Part shown: positions 8,571 to 15,661 of the stretch, one piece after another | How the letters are laid out: the number at the start of each line of letters is the position of its first letter | Position numbering within the stretch: the first letter of the stretch is position 1 | Source: an uncultured bacterium | GTDB taxonomy: Bacteria; Bacillota; Clostridia; Oscillospirales; Ruminococcaceae | Assembly: GCA_905214265.1 (NCBI GenBank) | Contig: CAJMLQ010000022.1 | Location: 1-31,343 of the forward strand | DNA length: 31,343 nt | Reading direction: 5' to 3' | Translations under genes and position numbers: made by a program | Notes under the pieces: model-generated | The model's database searches: none | What the model was told of the DNA's origin: nothing | Seen by the model: the letters and a program-made list of their open reading frames with translations, nothing else

Positions 8571-9419
8571 TTATTCAGAGAGCAGTTTTTTCAACGCCTC
8601 ATAGCATTCGTCTTCAGTGAGGATGTCTTGGGGAAGGTCGATCCCCTCTTTGCGGAGCTCATAGATCAGCTCTGTCACCTGGGGGACGTCCAGGCCCACG
8701 GATTTTAAAAGCTCTACCTGTGAGAAGACCTCCTTGGGGGTCCCGTCCCGGAGCACCACGCCATTGTCTACGACAACGACCCGGTCGGACACCGCGGCCT
8801 CGTCCATATAGTGGGTAATCAGTACAACGGTGGTGCCGTGCTCCCGGTTCAGCTCCCGGATGGTCCGCATGACCTCCCGGCGGCCCTTAGGATCCAGCAT
8901 GGCAGTGGGCTCATCCAAGACGATGCACTGAGGGCGCATGGCCAGAATGCCCGCGATGGCCACCCGCTGCTTCTGCCCGCCGGAAAGCTGATGGGGGGAG
9001 TGCTCCCGGTATTCGTACATATCCACCTGCTTCAGTGCCTCATCCACCCGGCGGCGGATCTCGGCGGGCTCCACGCCCATGTTCTCCAGAGCGAAGGCCA
9101 CGTCCTCCTCGACAATGGTGGCGACGATCTGGTTATCCGGGTTCTGAAAAACCATCCCTACGTTCTGACGGATGTCAAAGAGCCGGTCTTCCTCTGTGGT
9201 ATCAATGCCGGCGACCAGGACCTTCCCCTCCGTCGGCAGCAGGATGGCGTTGAAGTGCTTGGCCAGAGTGGATTTTCCCGAGCCGTTATGTCCCAGCACT
9301 GCGACAAACTGCCCTTTTTGAATTTCCAGGTTGATCCCCTTCAAAACCGGAAAGGAGGTCCCGTCCTCCTCGTTGCGGTAGTCAAAAAAGAGGTCCTGCG
9401 TGGTGATAATCTTCTCCAT
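8571..9419 (-). CDS. ecfA1: energy-coupling factor transporter ATPase EcfA1
   Basis: A 282-residue ABC ATPase with Walker A GHNGSGKST, Q-loop VFQNPDNQIVATIVEEDVAF (characteristic of EcfA1), signature LSGGQKQRVAIAG, Walker B CIVLDEPTAMLDP and switch LITHYMDEA. The C-terminal tail TELIYELRKEGIDLP is the usual EcfA C-terminal region. ATG 9419 is preceded by AGAAGGGA at good spacing; the longer open frame upstream overlaps the methyltransferase gene and is not needed. It is the first gene of the ECF module and begins 11 bases after the methyltransferase stop. Confidence 0.95.
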   Translation of the reverse strand: MEKIITTQDLFFDYRNEEDGTSFPVLKGINLEIQKGQFVAVLGHNGSGKSTLAKHFNAILLPTEGKVLVAGIDTTEEDRLFDIRQNVGMVFQNPDNQIVATIVEEDVAFALENMGVEPAEIRRRVDEALKQVDMYEYREHSPHQLSGGQKQRVAIAGILAMRPQCIVLDEPTAMLDPKGRREVMRTIRELNREHGTTVVLITHYMDEAAVSDRVVVVDNGVVLRDGTPKEVFSQVELLKSVGLDVPQVTELIYELRKEGIDLPQDILTEDECYEALKKLLSE

Positions 9420-9430
9420 AGTATTCCCTT

Positions 9431-10324
9431 CTATCGGCTGAGTTTGGGGCAGTCCAGGTCCCCATTGGTCCACAGGGCGGTGGAGCCGCAGGGCAGCGCC
9501 AGGCCGGAAGCCGTCACCGGCAGGCCGATCTCATCAGCCGAAACCCGGCCTCCGTGCCGCCTTCCCACCGTCACGCCCAACAGATAGGCCATGACCGAAG
9601 GCGAAAGCCCCGTGGTATAGGAGTTGAGGGCCACAAAAAGCGGATTCTCCGATAAGACCCCGGTGCAGAGATCCACCAGCGCGTAGACCTGGTCCTCCAG
9701 CTTCCAGACCTCACCGGAAGGGCCGCGGCCATAGGAGGGCGGATCCAAGATAATCGCATCGTACCGCCGCCCCCGGCGGATCTCCCGGGCGACGAATTTC
9801 TCACAGTCGTCCACAATCCAGCGGACCGGCTTGTCCGCAAGTCCCGACAGCGCCGCGTTCTCCTTGGCCCAAGCGACCATCCCCTTGGAGGCGTCCACGT
9901 GGCAGACCGAAGCGCCCGCCGCCGCGCAGGCCAGCGTCGCGCCGCCGGTATAGGCAAACAGATTGAGTACCGAAATCGGCCGTCCGGCCTTCCCGATCAG
10001 CTCCCGGAAAAGGTCCCAGTTGACGGCCTGCTCCGGGAAAAGCCCGGTGTGCTTAAAGCCGGTGGGCGAAATCTTGAAGGTCAGGTTCCCGTAAGAGAGC
10101 GGCCAGCTCTCCGGGAACGGGTGGAAGTTCTCCCATGCGCCGCCGCCCTTTTCCGAGCGGTGGTAGTGGGCGTGGGGGCGCTTCCAGCCGGGGTGCTGCC
10201 GGGGGGTATCCCAGATGATCTGTGGATCCGGGCGGACCAGGACTATCTCTCCCCAGCGTTCCAGCTTTTCGCCGCCGGAGGTGTCCAGCATCTCATATCC
10301 GGTCCAGTTTTGGGCAATTCTCAT
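9431..10324 (-). CDS. class I SAM-dependent methyltransferase, RlmI/RlmK-like
   Basis: A 297-residue protein with a Rossmann methyltransferase core. Motif I is VLNLFAYTGGATLACAAAGA (about 117-136), followed by the acidic CHVDASKGMV and motif IV AIILDPPSYGRG, the DPPSY form typical of 23S rRNA methyltransferases of the RlmI/RlmK group. The N-terminal half contains the FKHTGLFPEQAVNW stretch common in this group, but no PUA domain is evident, so it is not a full RlmI. The substrate is probably an rRNA base; which one cannot be read from the sequence. AAGGAG lies 8 bases before ATG 10324. It sits between ruvB and ecfA1 on the same strand. Confidence 0.85.
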   Translation of the reverse strand: MRIAQNWTGYEMLDTSGGEKLERWGEIVLVRPDPQIIWDTPRQHPGWKRPHAHYHRSEKGGGAWENFHPFPESWPLSYGNLTFKISPTGFKHTGLFPEQAVNWDLFRELIGKAGRPISVLNLFAYTGGATLACAAAGASVCHVDASKGMVAWAKENAALSGLADKPVRWIVDDCEKFVAREIRRGRRYDAIILDPPSYGRGPSGEVWKLEDQVYALVDLCTGVLSENPLFVALNSYTTGLSPSVMAYLLGVTVGRRHGGRVSADEIGLPVTASGLALPCGSTALWTNGDLDCPKLSR

Positions 10325-10345
10325 GAACGGTTCTCCTTGCAGTTA

Positions 10346-11395
10346 TTACAGCATCTGCTGCCCGTCGGGGCGCTCGATGCCCAGATGGCGGTAGGCCAGC
10401 GGAGTCGCGCAGCGTCCCCGGGGCGTCCGGGAGAGGAAGCCTAGCTGCATCAGGTAGGGCTCATAGACGTCCTCGATGGTGACGGCTTCTTCTCCCAGCA
10501 CAGCCGCCATGGTTTCCAGCCCCACGGGGCCGCCGTTGTAGTTGCGGATCATCATGGTCAGCAGCCGGCGGTCGATGTTATCCAGGCCCAGCTCGTCCAC
10601 TTCCAAACGGCTCAGGGCGGTATCCACGATCTCCTTCGTCAGGGTGCCGTTGCCGATGACCTCCGCGAAATCCCGGACCCGCTTCAAAAGCCGGTTGGCG
10701 ATCCGCGGCGTCCCCCGGGAGCGCCGGGCCAGCTCCATAGCTCCCTCCCGGTCGCAGGGAATCTCCAAAATCCCGGCGCTGCGGACGATGATATCGCACA
10801 GCTGCTCCGGCGTATATAGCTCCAGCCGGAGAATGACGCCAAACCGGTCCCGCAGCGGGGATGTCAGCTGCCCGGCACGGGTGGTCGCGCCCACCAGCGT
10901 GAACTTTTTCAGATCCAGCCGGATGGACCGGGCCGAGGGGCCCTTTCCGATGATGATATCCAAGGCGTAGTCCTCCATAGCGGGGTACAACACCTCTTCC
11001 ACCGACTTGGAGAGCCGGTGGATCTCGTCGATGAACAGCACGTCGCCGTCGGAAAGATTGGTGAGCAGCGCCGCAAGATCCCCGGGCTTCTCGATGGCGG
11101 GGCCGGAGGTGACCTTGATGCCGGTGTTCATCTCGTTGGCGATGATCTGGGACAGGGTCGTCTTGCCCAGACCGGGCGGGCCGTAGAGGAGGACGTGATC
11201 CAGGGCCTCGCCGCGGCGCTTTGCCGCTTCGATATAAATAGAAAGATTTTCCTTGGCCTTGTCCTGGCCGATGTATTCCGCTAGAGTCTTAGGACGCAGG
11301 GAATATTCCGCCTCATCGTCGCCGCCGTGAAAATCCGGCGCGGTAATGCGGTTTTCCAGATCCAACTCCTCGCGGTCGATTTGTGATTCAAACAT
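10346..11395 (-). CDS. ruvB: Holliday junction branch migration DNA helicase RuvB
   Basis: A 349-residue AAA+ motor with Walker A YGPPGLGKTT, Walker B VLFIDEIHRL, sensor VGATTRAG, the arginine-containing RDRFGV segment and a C-terminal winged helix ending with GFLSRTPRGR. The N-terminal RPKTLAEYIGQ motif is diagnostic. RuvB drives branch migration of Holliday junctions held by RuvA. ATG 11395 has a modest CAGG upstream. It begins 15 bases after the ruvA stop in a ruvC-ruvA-ruvB order. Confidence 0.98.
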   Translation of the reverse strand: MFESQIDREELDLENRITAPDFHGGDDEAEYSLRPKTLAEYIGQDKAKENLSIYIEAAKRRGEALDHVLLYGPPGLGKTTLSQIIANEMNTGIKVTSGPAIEKPGDLAALLTNLSDGDVLFIDEIHRLSKSVEEVLYPAMEDYALDIIIGKGPSARSIRLDLKKFTLVGATTRAGQLTSPLRDRFGVILRLELYTPEQLCDIIVRSAGILEIPCDREGAMELARRSRGTPRIANRLLKRVRDFAEVIGNGTLTKEIVDTALSRLEVDELGLDNIDRRLLTMMIRNYNGGPVGLETMAAVLGEEAVTIEDVYEPYLMQLGFLSRTPRGRCATPLAYRHLGIERPDGQQML

Positions 11396-11410
11396 GGGAA
11401 ACCTGCTTTC

Positions 11411-12013
11411 TTATCGGGACGACAGGGCGCGAAGCCCCGCCTTAATGAGTTCCTCCACCGGAAGAGCGGGATCCTGCTTCATGACGGCTGATGCAGCCTC
11501 GCTCTGGGAATATCCCAGAACCACCAGGGCCGAAATTGCCTCTCCAGCGTTGGAGGCGTCGGTGGGGACTTCCCCGGAAAAACTTTCCCCAAAACCAGTT
11601 TCCGCCGCTTCACGGCTCATCTTGTCCTTGAGCTCCAAAATGATGCGCTGGGCGGTCTTCAGGCCGATACCCGGCGCCTTGGAGATGGTTTTGGCGTCCC
11701 CGGAGGCCACACAGAGAGCGAACCGCTCCGGTGTCACGTTAGAGAGCACGGAAAGAGCCGCTTTCGGCCCCACCCGAGTGACGGTGATCAGCATTTTGAA
11801 GCAGCTGAGTTCATTGGAATCCGCAAACCCGAAAAGATCAATCGCGTTTTCCGACACATGGAGATAGGTGTAAAGCATCGTCTCGCTTCCCAGAGATGGG
11901 AGGCGGGAAACCGTTACAGAGGAAGTCCGCACCGCGTATCCGACGCCGGCGCATTCCACGACGGCGAGATTTGGCTCCACGGAAAGGAGCTTACCGCGAA
12001 GGCTGTATATCAT
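11411..12013 (-). CDS. ruvA: Holliday junction branch migration protein RuvA
   Basis: A 200-residue protein with the usual three parts: an N-terminal OB fold starting MIYSLRGKLL; tandem helix-hairpin-helix motifs (LITVTRVGPKAALSVLS and SKAPGIGLKTAQRIILELKDK); and a C-terminal UBA-like domain (AISALVVLGYSQSEA) that contacts RuvB. It binds four-way junctions and loads RuvB. ATG 12013 overlaps the ruvC stop as ATGA, with AAAGGA about 9 bases upstream, so coupling to ruvC is likely. Confidence 0.97.
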   Translation of the reverse strand: MIYSLRGKLLSVEPNLAVVECAGVGYAVRTSSVTVSRLPSLGSETMLYTYLHVSENAIDLFGFADSNELSCFKMLITVTRVGPKAALSVLSNVTPERFALCVASGDAKTISKAPGIGLKTAQRIILELKDKMSREAAETGFGESFSGEVPTDASNAGEAISALVVLGYSQSEAASAVMKQDPALPVEELIKAGLRALSSR

Positions 12014-12549
12014 CTGGTTCCATCCTTTCTTTCCTGTCTGGCAATCGCGTCTGCTAAGGCGGCGGCCGTCTGCGAACCGGCGGTATGAGCGTGACAGATG
12101 GCAATGGCCAGCGCGTCCGCCACATCGTCCGGCTTGGGAGGCTTTTTCAGGTTCAAAAGCCGGGTCGTCATCTCGATGATCTGCTGCTTGACTGCCCGAC
12201 CATAGCCCACCACTGACTGTTTGACCTGCAAGGGCGTATATTCAAAAAAAGGAACGCCCTTCTGCCGTGCCGCAAGGAGGATAACTCCCCTAGCCTGCGC
12301 CACATCGATGGCGGTCTTTTGGTTTGTGTTGAAATACAGTTTTTCCACCGCCATGGCGTCGGGCCGGTAAAGTTCCAGCAGACCCGCAACCCCGTCATAG
12401 ATCGCAGCTATCCGGTCGGCAAAGGGCATCCCCGCCGGCGTGGTGATGGGACCATAGTCCAGCGTTGTAAAATTCCGCCCGTCGTATTCGATCACGCCGC
12501 ATCCAACAATGGCATAACCGGGATCGATCCCCAGGATTCTTGTTCTCAA
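12010..12549 (-). CDS. ruvC: crossover junction endodeoxyribonuclease RuvC
   Basis: A 179-residue RNase H-fold resolvase. Catalytic acidic residues are visible as D9 in ILGIDPG, E69 in AMAVEKLYF and the aspartates of KPDDVADALAIAICH near the C-terminus. The RAVKQQIIEMTTRLL segment matches the family. It cleaves Holliday junctions. The start is TTG at 12549, with AAGGGAAG seven bases upstream; no ATG fits the conserved N-terminus. It is the first gene of the long minus-strand run, about 180 bases downstream of a consensus promoter. Confidence 0.97.
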   Translation of the reverse strand: MRTRILGIDPGYAIVGCGVIEYDGRNFTTLDYGPITTPAGMPFADRIAAIYDGVAGLLELYRPDAMAVEKLYFNTNQKTAIDVAQARGVILLAARQKGVPFFEYTPLQVKQSVVGYGRAVKQQIIEMTTRLLNLKKPPKPDDVADALAIAICHAHTAGSQTAAALADAIARQERKDGTR

Positions 12550-12727
12550 AAATATTCTTCCCTTCCGGTATCGCTGTCCTTAAACCAAAGCCTTTTCTTT
12601 ATCACAGCATGACCGCCGCCGTCTGCGCCGACAAAACGGGACAATGATGCATGTTCTTAAAGCGGTCTAAGCTCCAAGACCCGCAAACGCGATCTTTGCT
12701 TTTTCAATGGGAAAGGCCTTTTAGGTT
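12550..12727 (-). other. long 5' leader of the ruvC operon
   Basis: About 170 bases separate the predicted promoter from the ruvC TTG. The leader has a GC-rich central part (12602-12630) and a ribosome binding site at its end. I see no intrinsic terminator and no known riboswitch pattern. A 16-codon open frame (12602-12652, minus) lacks a Shine-Dalgarno and was not annotated. Confidence 0.4.
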
Positions 12728-12756
12728 ATTATATCACATGTCGGGTGTCTTGACAA
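12728..12756 (-). promoter_or_regulatory. promoter of the ruvC-to-clpE run
   Basis: On the minus strand TTGTCA (12751-12756, five of six consensus bases) lies exactly 17 bases from a perfect TATAAT (12728-12733). It is the only strong promoter seen upstream of the twelve minus-strand genes down to 1180. No SOS box (CGAACRNRYGTTYG type) overlaps it, so damage induction of ruvCAB is not supported by the sequence. Confidence 0.75.
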
Positions 12757-12985
12757 ATATTTTTCATCAGGTTCCAAACGAAAAAGCTACGATTTCTCAG
12801 CCAGAAAGGGATGGAAGGATTCAAAAAACGGAAAGCCTTTTAAATCTCACACCCCAGCCTTTTCGCCGAAATTTGAAACAATCCGGAATGACAGCTTATA
12901 GGAGCTCGATTATTCCGCAGGGTCTCATAAAAGTTCAACGCTTCGAAAAATATTGTCTTGGCATCAGAAAATTTCAAAAATACAC
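12757..12985. other. AT-rich intergenic stretch between the ruvC and nrdD promoters
   Basis: About 230 bases between the two divergent promoters. A plus-strand open frame of 112 codons crosses it but has no recognisable domain, no ribosome binding site, and runs through the promoters, so it is not called. I see no clear hairpin, repeat or RNA gene here. Confidence 0.5.
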
Positions 12986-13014
12986 TTGACACTCCTGCCT
13001 TTTTGCGCTATGAT
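12986..13014 (+). promoter_or_regulatory. promoter of the nrdD operon
   Basis: A perfect TTGACA (12986-12991) is separated by exactly 17 bases from TATGAT (13009-13014). Transcription is expected to start near 13021, giving a leader of about 155 bases before the nrdD start at 13175. The predicted start point lies inside the first NrdR-box-like site. Confidence 0.85.
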
Positions 13015-13018
13015 AATA

Positions 13019-13065
13019 ATACAACATACGGCATTGGCCAAGACAAAAAGCACAATATATAGGGG
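13019..13065 (+). promoter_or_regulatory. tandem NrdR-box-like operators
   Basis: The site at 13050-13065, GCACAATATATAGGGG, matches 13 of 16 positions of the known NrdR box (ACACWATATATWGTGT form). A weaker second copy, 10 of 16, lies at 13019-13034. The two start exactly 31 bases apart, the three-helical-turn spacing known for paired NrdR boxes. They sit on and just after the predicted transcription start, where bound NrdR would block the promoter. NrdR is the ATP/dATP-sensing repressor of ribonucleotide reductase genes; its gene is not in the window. Matches were counted by eye. Confidence 0.65.
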
Positions 13066-13111
13066 GTTCGGGTTTTACAAAAGCACTGCTTGCGTCCCCC
13101 CTCCTTTTTTT
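13062..13111 (+). other. possible structured leader or attenuator upstream of nrdD
   Basis: A GGGGG block (13062-13066) can pair with CCCCCC (13096-13101), enclosing a smaller GC-containing stem. A run of seven Ts follows at 13105-13111. This has the shape of a weak intrinsic terminator in the 5' leader. The loop is long (about 30 bases) and the stem short, so it may simply be an unstructured leader. Confidence 0.3.
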
Positions 13112-13174
13112 GTGCCTTATCCACTGCCGTTTTCGCCCCTGGCGGACCACTATACGAGCAGAGGATGGGAAAAG

Positions 13175-15469
13175 ATGTTTACAAAGATCAAAAAGCGAAA
13201 CGGGGAAGTCGTCCCCTTCGATTCCCGGAAAATTGAGGAAGCGATCCACAAGGCAAACGTTGCGGTTTCCGATGAGAAAATTTCTGCCAAAAAGATCAAA
13301 GAGCTGACCCAAACGGTCATCGGCAGCCTCCCGAAAAACCGCATCCCTACGGTTGAACAGATCCAGGATAAGGTGGAGGAAGCCCTGATTGCCGCCGACT
13401 ACGCCAAAACCGCCAAAGCTTACATCCTCTATCGCGCCGAGCACGCCAAAATCCGGCAGAGCGAAGCCGATTTAATGGATATTTATAAAGAACTGACTTT
13501 CTCCTACTCCAAGGACGCGGATATCAAGCGGGAAAACGCCAATATCGACGCTGACACCGCCATGGGCACCATGCTGAAATACGGCTCCGAGGGCTCCAAG
13601 TATTTCATGGATAACTATATCCTGCCCAAGGACATCGCAGCCGCCCATATCAACGGCGATATTCACATCCACGATAAAGACTTTTACATGCTCACCGAGA
13701 CCTGCTGCCAGATCGACCTGCTGAAGCTGTTCCATCACGGCTTTTTCACCGGTCACGGCTGTCTGCGGGAGCCCAACTCCATCATCAGCTATTCCGCCTT
13801 GGCCTGCATCGCCATCCAGGCCAACCAGAACGAAATGCACGGCGGGCAGAGCATCCCCAACTTCGACTATTCCATGGCGCCCGGTGTCGCCAAGACCTAT
13901 CGGAAGGAATATTTCAAAGCCCTGGCCCAATACCTGCGGATCTCCACAGGGATGTCCCAGACGGATGCGGAAGCTCTTTGCGAAGCAGTAAAAACGGATA
14001 TTCCCATGACCCCCTCCCTCAGCAATGCGGAAGAATACAAAGCGGCGCTCACCGCATACCTTCCCGCACACCAGAAGGAGCACGGCTTTCAGGAGATCCC
14101 GGCGGATACCGCCGCCAAAGCCCACGATTACGCAGCGGACACTGCTTATACGGAAACGGACAAGGCTACCTACCAGGCGATGGAAGCCTTCGTTCACAAC
14201 CTGAACACCATGAATTCCCGCGCTGGCGCCCAGGTCCCGTTTTCCTCGGTCAACTATGGAACCGACACCTCCCCGGAGGCGCGGATGGTCATCCGGAACC
14301 TCCTTTCCGCAACGGATGCCGGCCTCGGCGACGGCGAAACTCCAATTTTTCCGGTTCAGATCTTCAAGGTCAAGGAAGGCGTCAACTACAATCCCGGAGA
14401 CCCCAACTACGATCTGTTCCAGCAGGCCATCGCCACTTCAGCTAAGCGGCTGTTCCCCAATTTCAGCTTTCTCGACGCCCCCTTTAATCTCCAGTACTAC
14501 AAACCCGGCGATTACAACACCGAAATTGCCTACATGGGCTGCCGTACCCGGGTCATGGGCAATGTTCACGACCGGACCAAAGAGGTGACCTGCGGCCGCG
14601 GGAATCTGAGCTTCACCTCCATCAACCTCCCCCGCATCGGCATCGAAGCCAAGGGCGACATCGCCAAATTTTATGAGATTCTCGACCAGCGGATCGACCT
14701 GGTTATCCGCCAGCTCCTCCACCGCTTCCAGATTCAGTGCACCAAAAAGGTCCGCAATTATCCCTTCCTCATGGGCCAGGGCATCTGGATCGATTCGGAA
14801 GACCTGGGACCGGATGACAGCGTCGCAGAAGTCCTAAAACATGGCACCCTCAGCGTCGGCTTCATCGGCCTGGCGGAAACGCTCAAAGCTCTCACCGGCG
14901 CCCATCACGGCGAAAGCGCGGAAAGCCAGAAGCTGGGACTGGAGATCGTCACCCACATGCGCAAACGCATGGACGATGAGTCTCAGAAGACCGGCCTGAA
15001 CTTCACTCTGCTGGCCACCCCCGCGGAAGGTCTTTCGGGACGGTTCGTCCGCATCGACAAGAAGATCTACGGCGAGATCCCGGGTGTCACCGACCGGGAT
15101 TACTACACCAACTCGTTCCATGTGCCAGTTTACTTCCCCATTAAGTCCTACCAGAAAATTCAGCTGGAAGCACCTTACCACGCCCTCACTAATGCCGGCC
15201 ACATCAGCTATGTGGAGCTAGATGGCGACACCTGCAAAAACCTCAAAGCCTTTGAAACCATTATCCGCTGCATGAAGGAAGCCGGCATCGGTTACGGTTC
15301 GGTCAACCATCCGGTGGACCGGGATCCGGTCTGCGGCTACACCGGGGTCATCAACGATGTCTGCCCCCGCTGCGGGCGGCATGAAGGAGAAGCTGTTACC
15401 ATCGACCGGCTTGACGAACTGCGGAAAAAATATCCGGACGTTCCCTGCCATTACGACTGCACGCACTAA
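13175..15469 (+). CDS. nrdD: anaerobic (class III) ribonucleoside-triphosphate reductase, large chain without glycyl-radical loop
   Basis: A 764-residue protein with an N-terminal ATP-cone (about 1-95, starting MFTKIKKRNGEVVPFDSRKI) that senses ATP/dATP. The catalytic barrel has INGDIHIHDKDFY, the TCCQIDL cysteines and a probable thiyl-radical cysteine, C456 in MGCRTRV. It reduces NTPs to dNTPs without oxygen. ATG 13175 with GAGGATGGGA upstream is chosen; the frame is open upstream but crosses the promoter. The C-terminus has zinc-site cysteines C720, C730 and C733; the expected fourth, three residues before C720, is Asp717, while C758 and C762 lie in the extreme tail. The chain ends at TAA with no RxxGYL glycyl-radical motif, which is encoded by the next gene instead. 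Confidence 0.93.
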   Translation: MFTKIKKRNGEVVPFDSRKIEEAIHKANVAVSDEKISAKKIKELTQTVIGSLPKNRIPTVEQIQDKVEEALIAADYAKTAKAYILYRAEHAKIRQSEADLMDIYKELTFSYSKDADIKRENANIDADTAMGTMLKYGSEGSKYFMDNYILPKDIAAAHINGDIHIHDKDFYMLTETCCQIDLLKLFHHGFFTGHGCLREPNSIISYSALACIAIQANQNEMHGGQSIPNFDYSMAPGVAKTYRKEYFKALAQYLRISTGMSQTDAEALCEAVKTDIPMTPSLSNAEEYKAALTAYLPAHQKEHGFQEIPADTAAKAHDYAADTAYTETDKATYQAMEAFVHNLNTMNSRAGAQVPFSSVNYGTDTSPEARMVIRNLLSATDAGLGDGETPIFPVQIFKVKEGVNYNPGDPNYDLFQQAIATSAKRLFPNFSFLDAPFNLQYYKPGDYNTEIAYMGCRTRVMGNVHDRTKEVTCGRGNLSFTSINLPRIGIEAKGDIAKFYEILDQRIDLVIRQLLHRFQIQCTKKVRNYPFLMGQGIWIDSEDLGPDDSVAEVLKHGTLSVGFIGLAETLKALTGAHHGESAESQKLGLEIVTHMRKRMDDESQKTGLNFTLLATPAEGLSGRFVRIDKKIYGEIPGVTDRDYYTNSFHVPVYFPIKSYQKIQLEAPYHALTNAGHISYVELDGDTCKNLKAFETIIRCMKEAGIGYGSVNHPVDRDPVCGYTGVINDVCPRCGRHEGEAVTIDRLDELRKKYPDVPCHYDCTH

Positions 15470-15502
15470 TTCTCACCATACTATCACAAAGGAGTTATCA
15501 AC

Positions 15503-15661
15503 ATGAGCGAGAAACAGAACAGCAAAGAAGTCAGATCCATCGGTAAAGATGTTTCCTTTGAGCGCATCCGTCGGATCACCGGCTACCTGGTTGGCACGAC
15601 CGACCGCTTTAACAACGCCAAGCGTGCGGAAGAACGGGACCGTGTAAAACATGGCGTCTAA
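15503..15661 (+). CDS. separate glycyl-radical subunit of the anaerobic ribonucleotide reductase (split NrdD C-terminus)
   Basis: A 52-residue protein whose second half, FERIRRITGYLVGTTDRF followed by NNAKRAEERDRVKH, matches the extreme C-terminus of intact NrdD proteins. It includes the glycyl-radical glycine in RITGYL (G27) and the closing DRVKH. It has its own AAAGGAG Shine-Dalgarno 8 bases before the ATG. It lies in the same reading frame as nrdD, separated by TAA plus 11 codons with no further stop, so a fused ancestor is likely. NrdG overlaps its end by 11 bases. NrdG would place the radical on this peptide, which must dock beside C456 of the large chain. By analogy with GrcA/YfiD for pyruvate formate-lyase, it could be an exchangeable radical part. 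The identity is strong; the split mechanism is inference. Confidence 0.88.
   Translation: MSEKQNSKEVRSIGKDVSFERIRRITGYLVGTTDRFNNAKRAEERDRVKHGV

Noticed and set aside
12602..12652. A 16-codon open frame in the ruvC leader (minus strand)
   Set aside because: No Shine-Dalgarno before its ATG and no known leader-peptide pattern; such short frames occur by chance.
12728..12756. SOS (LexA) control of ruvCAB
   Set aside because: No LexA-type palindrome is visible at or near the promoter.
12651..12989. A 112-codon plus-strand open frame between ruvC and nrdD
   Set aside because: It has no ribosome binding site and no recognisable domain, runs through the ruvC promoter and into the nrdD -35, and has no coding bias like its neighbours.
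12953..13174. In-frame N-terminal extension of NrdD
   Set aside because: It would place the start upstream of the promoter; the ATP-cone begins at the ATG at 13175, which has a ribosome binding site.
15330..15345. CGYTG of the large NrdD chain as an alternative glycyl-radical site
   Set aside because: Its surroundings (C720 with CPRCG ten residues later) are those of the zinc module. The arginine-rich ERIRRITGYL context and DRVKH ending occur only in the 52-residue protein.
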